38,244 bases of DNA from Paenibacillus humicus NBRC 102415 (lineage in GTDB: Bacteria > Bacillota > Bacilli > Paenibacillales > Paenibacillaceae). The notes beneath the pieces were generated by a model. The model searched no databases and had not been told where the DNA came from. It was given only the letters and a program-made list of their open reading frames with translations. The stretch spans positions 1 to 38,244 of the forward strand of contig NZ_BIMD01000047.1 in NCBI RefSeq assembly GCF_004000905.1, given 5' to 3'. The first letter of the stretch is position 1. Every line of letters starts with the position of its first letter. A program made the translations under genes and the position numbers. Of this stretch, positions 1-7,162 are shown piece by piece.

Positions 1-128
1 CATTCATCCTTCTATCCATTCATCCTTCTATCCATTCATCCTTCTATCCATTCATCCTTCTATCCATTCATCCTTCTATCCATTCATCCTTCCCTTTGTT
101 CATCCAACCATCTGTTCATCCTTCCCTC
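1..128. repeat. 16-bp tandem repeat, eight copies
   Basis: The unit CATTCATCCTTCTATC is repeated five times without error (1-80). Three degenerate copies follow at 81-96, 97-112 and 113-128, in which the last half drifts to TTCCCTT and AACCATC. The array starts at the window edge, so its full copy number is unknown. The unit length is not a multiple of three and no open frame uses it convincingly, so it is probably a non-coding minisatellite upstream of the MOSC gene. Confidence 0.95.
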
Positions 129-168
129 TGCGCAACCTCGCCCAGATTATCCGCTCGGGCTCCACCGA

Positions 169-197
169 TGGGCAAAATGGGCTCCTGCCCCTATAAT
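169..197 (+). promoter_or_regulatory. candidate sigma-A promoter of the MOSC gene
   Basis: A perfect TATAAT (192-197) lies 32 bases before the MOSC start codon. At 17 bp spacing the -35 is TGGGCA (169-174), a poor match, so the call rests on the -10 hexamer and its position. Confidence 0.45.
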
Positions 198-229
198 AAA
201 AGGCATGATTCATTCGGGGAGGAATAACA

Positions 230-943
230 ATGGAAACGTCTTCCGGCAAAGTCTCCTCCATTATGAGGTATCCGGTCAAATCATTTGCGGGTGAACGCCT
301 GGATGCCTGCGAGATGGAAGCCTCAGGGCTTGCAGGCGATCGGATCGGAGCATTCCGCGACCAAACCAAGCAAGGATGGAGCAGCTACATCACCGCCCGG
401 CAGATTCCGGCGATGCTTTCTTATGAGGCATCTGTAAAGGACGATATCCTGCATATTGTCTCTCCGGAAGGAAGATCCCTCCGATGGGACGGAGAACTGC
501 TGGCGGATATGCAGCGGCATGCAAAGATCGAGTTGTCGATGACCGGATACAAAGCCCCTCATCTGGAGGAACCGGGTCTCCTGGCTGTCGATGCCGCTCC
601 CGTTCTGATTGTGACAGACGCTTCACGGCGCAAGCTCGAAGCCGCATGGGGCAAGGAGCTTGATATTCGACGTTTCCGTCCGAACCTGGTGCTCGCGATG
701 AACGATCCCGCCTTCGACGATGAGCAGTGGATCGGCAGACGGCTCCGCATAGGAACCGCTGAGCTGCGGGTGGACTCATTCTGCGGCCGCTGCTCGATGA
801 TCGGCCTGGAACCGGACACGCTGCAGCCCGACCCGTCGCTGCACAAAACCGTAAGCCGGCAGTTCGGAAATCATTTCGGCTTATATGCTTCCGTCTCGGT
901 GCCGGGAGCGATCCGAATCGGCGACGATGTCTATGAAATCTGA
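230..943 (+). CDS. MOSC domain-containing protein
   Basis: This 237-residue protein has the layout of the MOSC family (molybdenum-cofactor sulfurase C-terminal-like, related to mARC and YcbX). An N-terminal beta-barrel segment starts MRYPVKSFAGE near residue 13, and the MOSC core carries RFRPNLVLA near 147-155 and the conserved cysteine region FCGRCSMIGLEPDT near 183-196. Such proteins bind molybdenum cofactor or transfer sulfur to it, and many detoxify N-hydroxylated bases. The substrate cannot be told here. The start is set by GGGGAGG at 216-222, seven bases before the ATG. It is a stand-alone gene behind its own TATAAT box, directly followed by the remains of a Nudix gene. No redox partner is visible nearby. 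Confidence 0.85.
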   Translation: METSSGKVSSIMRYPVKSFAGERLDACEMEASGLAGDRIGAFRDQTKQGWSSYITARQIPAMLSYEASVKDDILHIVSPEGRSLRWDGELLADMQRHAKIELSMTGYKAPHLEEPGLLAVDAAPVLIVTDASRRKLEAAWGKELDIRRFRPNLVLAMNDPAFDDEQWIGRRLRIGTAELRVDSFCGRCSMIGLEPDTLQPDPSLHKTVSRQFGNHFGLYASVSVPGAIRIGDDVYEI

Positions 944-947
944 GCGC

Positions 948-1507
948 ATGAAAGTCTTAGCGGGCGGTGTAGATCAACAGCATCTTGGCGCCGTCGACGA
1001 TAATGCCTTGGGCAGAACGGTCTCCTCCCGGCTCGATACCGCCGCCGGGAATGCCGTAGTCGTCGTCGAACGAAGGCTGAGCCCGACGGGTCGGCTGCCT
1101 TGGAATGGACCAGCTCGTACAGCAGCTCCATAAGTTCGTCCCCCTTTATGCTCTCGGGGCTGCGCCGAGAGCTGGAGGAAGAAGCCGGTGCCGCATCGGT
1201 CAAAGTGGTCCGAGAGCCCGGCCGCGTGGAGGAGCTTCGTCCCGCGCTGGAGCCGGAATACGACAATCTGAGAATGATCTCCTGTTTTTACGTGTGCAGG
1301 GCCGAAACTGACTTCACCCGGATTCGCCCGGAATCCTATGAGCTTGCCGACGGCTCGCGGCCGGAGTGGGTGGAAATTGCGGAAGCCATCAACCACAACC
1401 GCTCTGTGATGCGGCAGAAAGGTCCCCATATCGGCTTTGCCATCGAGCGGGAGACGCTCGTCATGGAGCTCATGCAGCGGCAGATCCGGGAGGGGCTTCC
1501 GTTTTGA
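948..1507 (+). pseudogene. scrambled Nudix hydrolase gene
   Basis: From about 1149 the plus strand encodes the C-terminal two thirds of a Nudix hydrolase. It includes the half-motif RRELEEEAGA of the Nudix box, then long matched-looking sequence to a stop at 1507. The missing front is present but on the opposite strand. Minus 1019-960 reads RSAQGIIVDGAKMLLIYTAR (exactly 20 codons) and minus 1070-1023 reads FDDDYGIPGGGIEPGG, the glycine half of the Nudix box. Flipping each piece where it stands gives, after ATG AAA GTC at 948-956, a continuous Nudix N-terminus in frame. About 78 bp (1071-1148) between the second piece and the intact part do not fit. As it stands no full protein can be made. 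It is either a real local rearrangement or an assembly artefact. Intact relatives act on nucleoside diphosphate derivatives. Confidence 0.75.
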
Positions 1508-1539
1508 CCGGCGGCAAGGCGTTGTTCCGCGCAATAGGC

Positions 1540-1571
1540 AGCCCCGCTTTGCAAGGATGCGAAGCGGGGCT
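1540..1571 (+). terminator. hairpin after the Nudix locus
   Basis: AGCCCCGCTT (1540-1549) pairs perfectly with AAGCGGGGCT (1562-1571) across a 12-base loop. No T tract follows, so it is a weak intrinsic terminator or a 3' stabilising hairpin. Confidence 0.45.
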
Positions 1572-1651
1572 CGGAATGGATGAATACGCCACATGCAATC
1601 ATGCCCATTTCTTCCTTCTTTCAACTGGACATTTCTGATTCTTTGGAACTA

Positions 1652-1666
1652 TTGTAAGCGCTATCT
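1652..1666 (+). promoter_or_regulatory. cre-like catabolite repression site
   Basis: TTGTAAGCGCTATCT matches the Bacillus CcpA consensus WTGNAARCGNWWWCA at 14 of 15 positions (last base T for A). It lies 184 bp upstream of the small secreted protein gene, in the otherwise AT-rich, gene-free stretch 1572-1849. No confident promoter hexamers were found there. CcpA binding is an inference from the motif. Confidence 0.4.
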
Positions 1667-1849
1667 AATTGGAATATCAATCCATATTCCTTCAATCTTA
1701 TCGGAATGAACATAGACTGCAAGGGGGTAGCTGCAGGCGATGATCACTATTTTAATACACGCAAATATTTTTTATTAAGGCTGCAACTACACTCGGTTTG
1801 CGGTTGTTATTCTAGTGTTGGACCACTACATAATGGAGGCTGATTTAGT

Positions 1850-2329
1850 ATGTATCGTAACGTAAGGATCATCGGCATTTTCTGGAGCGTTTTTTTCGCA
1901 GCGGCCTTGATATTCGGTTCCATGAGCTCACCGTTGTCGGCAGCTTCGGCTGACGGAGCCAAAACATCGCCTCCTCCTCCGGTATTCTCCACCTTTGGTT
2001 ACTACGACAGTTATACCTATCTCGGCTATGGCAATGAATCTATCTATTCCGAAAAAGGAGTCATAACATTAACGGCGATGACCCAGTCCAAAACGACGGT
2101 CTCGGAATTAGGCGCTACCTTCCAGCTGCAAAAGTGGACGGGAACCCAATGGATCGACTCTGGAGTGCTAGCTACATTGAGTTCCAAAGATACGAACGTA
2201 TTCCAGAATTCCGTCCTCCGCACAGGTGAAACAGGGTACTACTACCGCGGCAAGATCGTACACTTCGTCAAAAACGGTTCCGTGACCGAGCAGGCGTCGG
2301 CCTACACCGCCAACCTTCTCTGCAGCTAA
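1850..2329 (+). CDS. small secreted protein of unknown function
   Basis: This is a 159-residue protein with a typical signal peptide: a basic start (MYRNVR), a hydrophobic core over residues 7-28 and a likely cleavage after PLSAASA near 35. A proline run (SPPPP) follows, then a compact beta-rich domain with aromatic-rich strands and the late motif GYYYRGKIVHFVKNGSVTEQA. That pattern (YYYR, then H and G..TEQA) recalls small secreted Bacillus/Paenibacillus proteins of the DUF6147 type. I recognise the style but not a function. GGAGG (1835-1839) sits ten bases before the ATG. The gene is monocistronic, ends in a strong terminator, and may be under catabolite control from the site at 1652. Confidence 0.7.
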   Translation: MYRNVRIIGIFWSVFFAAALIFGSMSSPLSAASADGAKTSPPPPVFSTFGYYDSYTYLGYGNESIYSEKGVITLTAMTQSKTTVSELGATFQLQKWTGTQWIDSGVLATLSSKDTNVFQNSVLRTGETGYYYRGKIVHFVKNGSVTEQASAYTANLLCS

Positions 2330-2358
2330 GACTTAATTCATTATTCCATAACAAAAAT

Positions 2359-2390
2359 AAGCGGAGTTCAACATAACGACTCCGCTTTTC
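2359..2390 (+). terminator. intrinsic terminator of the secreted protein gene
   Basis: AAGCGGAGT (2359-2367) pairs with ACTCCGCTT (2379-2387). The hairpin is followed by TTTTCTT and preceded by an A-rich run, so it could work in both directions. Confidence 0.8.
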
Positions 2391-2451
2391 TTATGAGGAA
2401 AGTCTTCACAATCGACTAGAACGCTATCACGCGAGAGGGGATTGACTGCGT

Positions 2452-2760
2452 ATGTTTGAACTGATTAGAGACGTCGTGAACGAGTGGGATCCCTTTAATC
2501 TGTTGCGATCATACTGCTGTCCTCCCGATGAATACAAGCACGAGGTGAGGGCAATCGTGTGCCACATTCATGATAATATAACTGCCGAGGAGCTTTCCTT
2601 CCGCATCAGCGCCATCTTCAGCAACCACTTCGGAGAGAGCGAAAAATGCAAAGGCACGCTTCGCGTCGCTCAAAAGATTATCGAAGGTTTAAGACATCAA
2701 GGCCTGTTGCCGCGGCTTCGTCCCGACCCCCTGCCCTTCAATCCTTCCTCCTCTCAATAG
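2452..2760 (+). CDS. DUF1871-like small protein
   Basis: This 102-residue soluble protein has the feel of the DUF1871 family: an early EWDPFNLL motif (residues 11-18), a DEYKHEVRAIV helix and a middle stretch ending IFSNHFGES. The family is small, cytoplasmic and of unknown role. The C-terminal 17 residues are proline-rich and probably disordered. GAGAGGGG (2433-2440) precedes the ATG by eleven bases. The last seven bases overlap the end of the convergent anti-sigma gene, so the two share their 3' ends and no terminator separates them. The family call is from memory of the motif only. Confidence 0.55.
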   Translation: MFELIRDVVNEWDPFNLLRSYCCPPDEYKHEVRAIVCHIHDNITAEELSFRISAIFSNHFGESEKCKGTLRVAQKIIEGLRHQGLLPRLRPDPLPFNPSSSQ

Positions 2761-3536
2761 ATATCTTCGGCTATCTGCGTAATTTCTTCCGGAGATAGCT
2801 CTCCGTATATCAAGATAAACAGATCGCTCTTCATGTATTCAAGGCTCACTCCCATGTCATTTTCCGAGTGAAAGAGATACCCATTAATGCCGTCGATTTT
2901 GATTTCCTGATAATCCGCTTTGCCGTTGAGTTCGCCGCCTGTTGTGACCAATTCACCCGCCCTGACCTTCCGCACCGTGACCGTGAATATCTTGCCCTCG
3001 CCATTGCTGTAGTTCAGAATGGCGCTTTCCGACTTGCCTTTTTTGCTGCTTAGAATCATGGCTTCTTTCAGCTCGTACCCATCAGGGACATAATTCATCG
3101 CGGGGAGCTCCATATCCGCATGCGCTTTGGCATCCTTCAGGCTGTGGAAGCTTTGCTGCTCGGTTGCTCCGCCCGGCTCATCGGTGCTGCCCTCCGGCCC
3201 CGAATGCTCCGGAGGGGGCGCCGTTTTCGGTTTGACCGCATTGTCGCCGTCCGATCCGAAGATCAGCTTCACGACGTCATCCTGGATGGACTTGACCGCA
3301 TGGAAGAAAGGAAACGCCTGCGATTGCACTGGAGCTCCCAACAGGACTGCTCCTACCAGTAACGAAGCTGCGATATAAGGAAGCATCTTCATCCGGGAAC
3401 GCCTTTTTGCCCTGCGTCCAAGCTGCTTCTTGACCTTCATCCAGGATATCTCCGGATCGGGCACGAATTCATGCTTGCCGGAGGCCTCGGCTATCGCCCG
3501 GTCGAACAACTGGTCGAATTCTTCGTCGCTTTTCAT
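2754..3536 (-). CDS. membrane anti-sigma factor, DUF4367-type
   Basis: This is a 260-residue single-pass protein. Residues 1-50 form a charged cytoplasmic N-terminus (MKSDEEFDQLFDRAI...), a membrane helix lies at about 51-72 (PYIAASLLVGAVLLG), then an extracellular proline-rich linker (PPPEHSGPEG) and a C-terminal sensor region with NYVPDGYELKEA and later LSPEEITQIAEDIY, as in DUF4367 proteins. The ATG overlaps the stop of the sigma gene as ATGA, and GGGAGG lies seven bases before it. An in-frame ATG 15 bp upstream sits on that ribosome site and is rejected. Coupled translation with the sigma factor implies that it holds that sigma inactive at the membrane until a surface signal is sensed. 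The signal is unknown. Confidence 0.75.
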   Translation of the reverse strand: MKSDEEFDQLFDRAIAEASGKHEFVPDPEISWMKVKKQLGRRAKRRSRMKMLPYIAASLLVGAVLLGAPVQSQAFPFFHAVKSIQDDVVKLIFGSDGDNAVKPKTAPPPEHSGPEGSTDEPGGATEQQSFHSLKDAKAHADMELPAMNYVPDGYELKEAMILSSKKGKSESAILNYSNGEGKIFTVTVRKVRAGELVTTGGELNGKADYQEIKIDGINGYLFHSENDMGVSLEYMKSDLFILIYGELSPEEITQIAEDIY

Positions 3537-4108
3537 TTTTCCGCCTCCCATTCCTTCAAAAATCTCTTCCTCATCGCTTCCCTCACCCGGAAAAGCTTGT
3601 ATTTCACCGTTTCTTCCGTCGTGTCCAGCCTGAGGGCGATTTCCTTGTAGCTTAGGTCCCGCTTCCAGCGAAGCTCGATCAAGGATTTGTATTCGGGCTT
3701 GATGTCCTCGAGATACTTCTCCAGAGCCTCTATCATAAGCTTGAGCTCGATTTGGCTTTCGATGTCGCCTGCTTCCGTCGCGTAAACGGGGCTTTCGTTA
3801 ATGTAAACATGATCCGAATCCATTTCGTTGCGATTTTTTTTCGATTTTTTGAAAAAATCATAAACCGTATTTTTTACGACAACATGAATCCAAGCCTTCA
3901 GCTTGGCTTCGTTTTCCGCCGCCGGCCTCTTCTTGATTACTTTGAGGAAGGAAATCTGGATGATGTCCTCCGCTGTCGCATGATCCTTGACCATGTAGAT
4001 GATCGGAGAATAAACGAGTTTATAGTATTCCATGTATATCTCTCTCTGGAGATCCGGGTTCAATGCAACAAAATCGTCTGTAGCGATGAAAAAGAGTTTG
4101 CTTTCCAT
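3533..4108 (-). CDS. ECF-type RNA polymerase sigma factor
   Basis: This 191-residue protein has two sigma regions. Sigma-2 is near 20-75 (EIYMEYYKLVYSPIIYMVKD then ATAEDIIQISFLKV), and sigma-4 near 125-185 has the helix-turn-helix LSYKEIALRLDTTEETVKYKLFRVREA. Length and order fit group IV (ECF) sigma factors. A start at ATG 4108 (MESKLFF) is chosen because GGGGGAA lies about ten bases upstream; an in-frame start at 4150 has no clear site. The next gene overlaps it by four bases and encodes its likely anti-sigma. I could not find a convincing GGAAC-type autoregulatory promoter upstream, so the regulon is not predicted. Confidence 0.85.
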   Translation of the reverse strand: MESKLFFIATDDFVALNPDLQREIYMEYYKLVYSPIIYMVKDHATAEDIIQISFLKVIKKRPAAENEAKLKAWIHVVVKNTVYDFFKKSKKNRNEMDSDHVYINESPVYATEAGDIESQIELKLMIEALEKYLEDIKPEYKSLIELRWKRDLSYKEIALRLDTTEETVKYKLFRVREAMRKRFLKEWEAEK

Positions 4109-4285
4109 TACTGCCACGTTCCCCCATGTAAGAATAGTCAGCCTGACCATGAAGATACTAATTCGAATAAAATTCCAGATTTATTGAATAATAAATTGAA
4201 AACCCGACATTTTCCGTGTTTGTTTCCTTCTATGTCCATGAACGGAATACCTTCCGGAACGGCTGAAATGGAATCTCTCCAGCTC

Positions 4286-4314
4286 AAAAAAACCTGCCCC
4301 CATGGACAGGTTTT
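4286..4314 (-). terminator. terminator of the formylglycine-generating enzyme gene
   Basis: On the minus strand AAAACCTG, a ten-base loop and CAGGTTTT are followed by further T residues. The hairpin sits about 65 bp beyond the stop of the gene at 4378. Confidence 0.75.
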
Positions 4315-4377
4315 CTAACCTTATACAGATGGAATCGGCATTCGGGTCGGACCGAAGCCCTGCTTGCAAAGAAAGGC

Positions 4378-5427
4378 TCAGCAATCCGCCGCCACCCGGA
4401 AGCCGGCATTGCCCATGGAGCTGTCCGGCGTATTGGAGCTGCGCGCCGCTACGCGGTACCGGTTGCAGTAGGAGCGGTGGCATAGGTAGGACCCGCCCCG
4501 GATGGATTTTTTGCCGGTATCCTCCGCGTAGAAGGGGTTTACCTCCTTCGTCTGGCGATGGTAATCGGGGGCGAACCAATCCCGGCACCATTCCCACACA
4601 TTGCCGGCCATATTGTACAAGCCATATCCGTTGGGAAGGTAGGCATGGACGGGGGCGGTTCCGACGTAACCGTCGCCGGCATTGTTTTTGACAGGAAATT
4701 TCCCTTGCCAGATATTGCAGCGATGTTCTCCATCCGGCTTCAGCAGATCTCCCCATGGATATGTTCTGCCTTCGAGACCGCCGCGGGCGGCGTATTCCCA
4801 CTCCGCTTCGCTGGGAAGCCTCGTGCCGGACCAGGAACAGAACGCCTGCGCGTCATTCCAGGATACATGCACGGCAGGATGGTCGCCGCGATCGCGGATA
4901 GTGGAATCCGGTCCCTCCGGCGCTCTCCAGCTGGCACCTTCCACGACCAGCCACCAGGGAACGCCGGCCGGAACGCGGCTTACCCGGCGTCCGATCTCTT
5001 CGGATACGAGCAGCTGGAACACGAACGACCAGCCGAACGCCTCCGCCTCCGTGACGTATCCGGTGTCGCGGACAAAGGCTGCGAACTGGGCATTGGTGAC
5101 TGCATAAGGCGCGATTCGAAACGGATCGAGCGTCACGCTCCGCGACGGACCCTCTCCATCAGCAGGAAACCCGTCCTGGGCGTCGTTGCCCATCCGGAAG
5201 CTGCCTCCGGGCAGAAGCACGAGCTCACGGCGCACCTCGGCGGCAGCGTCGGGGATCTCTCTCGGCATTCCCTCCCGCCCCTCCGGACCTCCGTCAGCGG
5301 CCGGGATCGACGCCGCCTCTCCGGATCGAAGCCTCACGGAAGCATCGTTATTGCGGATCGACACTCCGGACAGCCTGCGAGCCGTCTCTCCTTGGTCCCT
5401 GTCTCCCGCACAGGAGCATGAATCCAT
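4378..5427 (-). CDS. formylglycine-generating enzyme (SUMF1/FGE family)
   Basis: This 349-residue protein carries the whole FGE-sulfatase fold: PGGSFRMGND (73-82), PYAVTNAQFAAF (107-118), VSWNDAQAFCSW (188-199), LPSEAEWEYAARGG (204-217), NMAGNVWEW (272-280) and RGGSYLCHRSYCNRYR (310-325). Cys316 and Cys321 match the copper-binding Cys pair of true FGE. The protein is therefore likely to convert a CxPxR cysteine of type I sulfatases to formylglycine rather than being a non-catalytic relative. The N-terminal 65 residues are extra, low complexity and Cys-containing. GGGGAGGG lies five bases before the ATG. No sulfatase is encoded in the window, so its client is elsewhere. It is transcribed alone and ends in a hairpin. 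Confidence 0.88.
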   Translation of the reverse strand: MDSCSCAGDRDQGETARRLSGVSIRNNDASVRLRSGEAASIPAADGGPEGREGMPREIPDAAAEVRRELVLLPGGSFRMGNDAQDGFPADGEGPSRSVTLDPFRIAPYAVTNAQFAAFVRDTGYVTEAEAFGWSFVFQLLVSEEIGRRVSRVPAGVPWWLVVEGASWRAPEGPDSTIRDRGDHPAVHVSWNDAQAFCSWSGTRLPSEAEWEYAARGGLEGRTYPWGDLLKPDGEHRCNIWQGKFPVKNNAGDGYVGTAPVHAYLPNGYGLYNMAGNVWEWCRDWFAPDYHRQTKEVNPFYAEDTGKKSIRGGSYLCHRSYCNRYRVAARSSNTPDSSMGNAGFRVAADC

Positions 5428-5527
5428 CCCTGCCCTCCCCTTTCCAAGCCTTTCCTATTGCCTTCATCATACTTCACCTATAGGCCCGCTGTCCTTTCCC
5501 CGCCACAAAATAATGGACAAAACGAAC

Positions 5528-5552
5528 TAGTTGTAACCATAATAGTTATAAC
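5528..5552 (+). promoter_or_regulatory. direct repeat, possible operator of the NAD(P)-binding gene
   Basis: TAGTTGTAAC (5528-5537) and TAGTTATAAC (5543-5552) form a 15-bp-period direct repeat with one difference. The second contains the palindrome GTTATAAC. It is about 100 bp before the start of the gene at 5651, in the gene-free interval 5428-5650, where nothing else is recognisable. Regulators of such genes (MarR/HxlR type) bind similar AT-rich dyads, but none is adjacent. Confidence 0.35.
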
Positions 5553-5650
5553 GTTGCCGGAAGCCCTATTTCCGCCTCCTCAGGCGGTCGCGTTTGGTCG
5601 ATTCGGCGTCGGGAATACTAAATACGAACCCATTCGAGGAGGATACAAGC

Positions 5651-6289
5651 ATGAAGATCGGTATTATCGGAGCGAGCGGCAAAGCAGGAAGCCTGATTGC
5701 GGAAGAAGCCGTCAACAGGGGGCATCAGGTGACCGCGATCGTGCGGGACGCCTCTAAGGTGAAAAACCTTTCGCTGCAGATGCTGGAAAAGGAAGTCTTT
5801 GACCTGAAACCTGAAGACCTCCGTCCGTTCGATGTCGTCGTCAATGCATTCGGCGCCGCTCCCGGCCAGGAACATCTCCACGTCGAAGCAGGCAGAAAGC
5901 TGATCCAGCTGCTGACGGGAAGCGATACCCGCCTCATCGTAGTCGGAGGCGCAGGCAGCCTGTTCGTCGACGAGGCGCATTCGGTACGCGTCATGGACAC
6001 GCCTGATTTCCCTAAAGAGTATTTTGCGACCGCTTCGAACCAAGGACAGAACCTGACCGACCTTCAGCAATCGCAAGGACTGGATTGGACGTTCATCAGC
6101 CCCGCCGCCTTCTTCCATGCGGAGGGCAAGCGCACGGGCTCCTATCGGAAAGGCGGCGATCGCCTGACGGTCAACGCCAAAGGAGACAGCTACATCAGCT
6201 ATGCGGATTATGCCGTCGCGCTTGTGGACGAGATCGAAAGTCCCGCCCATCGCGGCGAGCGCTTCTCGCTCGTCGGCGAAGCGGAGTAA
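5651..6289 (+). CDS. NAD(P)-binding oxidoreductase of the NmrA/atypical SDR type
   Basis: This 212-residue protein starts with a dinucleotide-binding Rossmann motif GIIGASGKAG (residues 4-13) and a basic residue pattern (VRD) after the second strand that suggests NADP preference. VVNAFGAAPG, LIVVGGAGSLF and a late DWTFISPAAFF strand follow the order of the YwnB/NmrA-like family. The tetrad of classical SDRs is not obvious, as usual in this group. The ATG is chosen for GAGGAGGAT seven bases upstream; an in-frame TTG at 5594 has no ribosome site. Probable roles are quinone or aldehyde reduction or redox sensing; the substrate is not known. A strong terminator follows. Confidence 0.75.
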   Translation: MKIGIIGASGKAGSLIAEEAVNRGHQVTAIVRDASKVKNLSLQMLEKEVFDLKPEDLRPFDVVVNAFGAAPGQEHLHVEAGRKLIQLLTGSDTRLIVVGGAGSLFVDEAHSVRVMDTPDFPKEYFATASNQGQNLTDLQQSQGLDWTFISPAAFFHAEGKRTGSYRKGGDRLTVNAKGDSYISYADYAVALVDEIESPAHRGERFSLVGEAE

Positions 6290-6339
6290 GGAACGGAGGC
6301 GGCCAGCGGGATCAGCTCAGCCTGTCCCAGTCGCAGCCA

Positions 6340-6371
6340 AGCCAGCCGGACTCATCCGGCTGGCTTTTTTT
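6340..6371 (+). terminator. strong intrinsic terminator
   Basis: AGCCAGCCGGA, loop CTCA, TCCGGCTGGCT gives a perfect 11-bp stem followed by seven T residues. It ends the transcript of the gene at 5651 just before the next promoter. Confidence 0.93.
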
Positions 6372-6382
6372 GACTACACGGA

Positions 6383-6412
6383 TTGCAGAAAGAACATTTG
6401 TTCCTATATAAT
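6383..6412 (+). promoter_or_regulatory. promoter with embedded LexA-like box
   Basis: TTGCAG (6383-6388), an 18-bp spacer and TATAAT (6407-6412) make a good sigma-A promoter for the isochorismatase-fold gene. Inside the spacer, GAACATTTGTTC (6392-6403) is a perfect GAAC-N4-GTTC dyad. The Firmicute SOS box is CGAACRNRYGTTYC, which this matches except for the leading C and one R. Binding there would block the promoter. SOS control is an inference. Confidence 0.55.
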
Positions 6413-6452
6413 AAAGGGGATAAAAACCTGAATATGGAAAGAGGTCGGAATC

Positions 6453-6986
6453 ATGAGCAAGGTTACAGCCCTGCTGGTCATCGATGTCCAGAACGGCATG
6501 TTCGAGGAACCGGAACCGATGCATGACGGCCCAGGCTTGCTTGAGCGCATCGAGAGCCTCATCGGGAAAGCCAAAGCAAGCGATGCCCCTGTAATCTATG
6601 TCCAGCACAATGAGGACGAAGGCTATCCTTTGGCGACCGGCAGCACCGGATGGGGCATCCACCCTCGGATCGCGCCCACAGCTGGGGAGCCGACGATCCA
6701 GAAGCATGTCCCCGACGCTTTCCAGAACACGGACCTGCAGGAGGTGCTCACTCGGCTTGGAGTCGGGAGACTGGTCATGGCCGGCCTCCAGACCGACATG
6801 TGCATTGCGGCGACGGCCAAGGGAGCCCATGACCGCGGCTATGAGGTGGCCGTCGTGAAGGACGGGCACAGCACCTGGGGCCAGGGCGGGGAGAGCGGTC
6901 TCCAGATCATCGGCCGGTACAACGATAAGTTCCGTTCGTTCGCCGCCAATCCTTCCGCCTCCGAGGTGGACTTCCGCTCGGCATGA
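6453..6986 (+). CDS. isochorismatase-family cysteine hydrolase
   Basis: This 177-residue single-domain protein carries the catalytic triad of the isochorismatase-like (cysteine amidohydrolase) fold: Asp11 in LLVIDVQNGMF, Lys84 in TIQKHVPDAF and Cys117 in AGLQTDMCIAATA. Members hydrolyse nicotinamide, ureido compounds, N-carbamoyl sarcosine or isochorismate. The size and the Gln-Thr-Asp-Met-Cys signature fit the small bacterial group close to B. subtilis YwoC/YecD rather than nicotinamidase PncA, whose metal-site histidines are not obvious. The substrate cannot be assigned. AGAGG is about nine bases before the ATG. The promoter contains a LexA-like dyad, so expression may be DNA-damage linked. 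It ends at a bidirectional terminator shared with the convergent dioxygenase gene. Confidence 0.85.
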   Translation: MSKVTALLVIDVQNGMFEEPEPMHDGPGLLERIESLIGKAKASDAPVIYVQHNEDEGYPLATGSTGWGIHPRIAPTAGEPTIQKHVPDAFQNTDLQEVLTRLGVGRLVMAGLQTDMCIAATAKGAHDRGYEVAVVKDGHSTWGQGGESGLQIIGRYNDKFRSFAANPSASEVDFRSA

Positions 6987-7104
6987 CAGCACAAATCCGT
7001 GTCCGCCAGGGCGGACAGGATTCCTTCGCTTCATCCCTCACCTCCATCCGACAAGCTCGAGTCTGACCGCTCCGCCAGCCAGACGCTTCAACGAAGGAGC
7101 AATA

Positions 7105-7132
7105 AAAGACCAGCCGATGACGGCTGGTCTTT
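7105..7132. terminator. bidirectional terminator
   Basis: AAAGACCAGCCG, loop ATGA, CGGCTGGTCTTT is a perfect 12-bp stem with A and T flanks. It lies between the plus-strand hydrolase and the end of the minus-strand dioxygenase operon and can serve both. Confidence 0.85.
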
Positions 7133-7162
7133 CCGGCCGGCGCCCACGCCGGCTTCTGCTTT

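Noticed and set aside
1-128. CRISPR array at the left edge
   Set aside because: The units are contiguous 16-mers without spacers.
1071-1148. separate small minus-strand gene (MELLYELVHSKAADPSG...)
   Set aside because: It has no ribosome site or stop of its own, and it is embedded in the scrambled Nudix locus; it is more likely another displaced fragment.
4108-4230. ECF autoregulatory promoter before the sigma factor (GGAAAC near 4228)
   Set aside because: The spacing to a CGTC-like -10 is wrong and the match is poor.
4181-4801. 206-codon minus-strand frame running from the FGE gene to its terminator
   Set aside because: It is out of frame with the well-supported enzyme and has no family motif.
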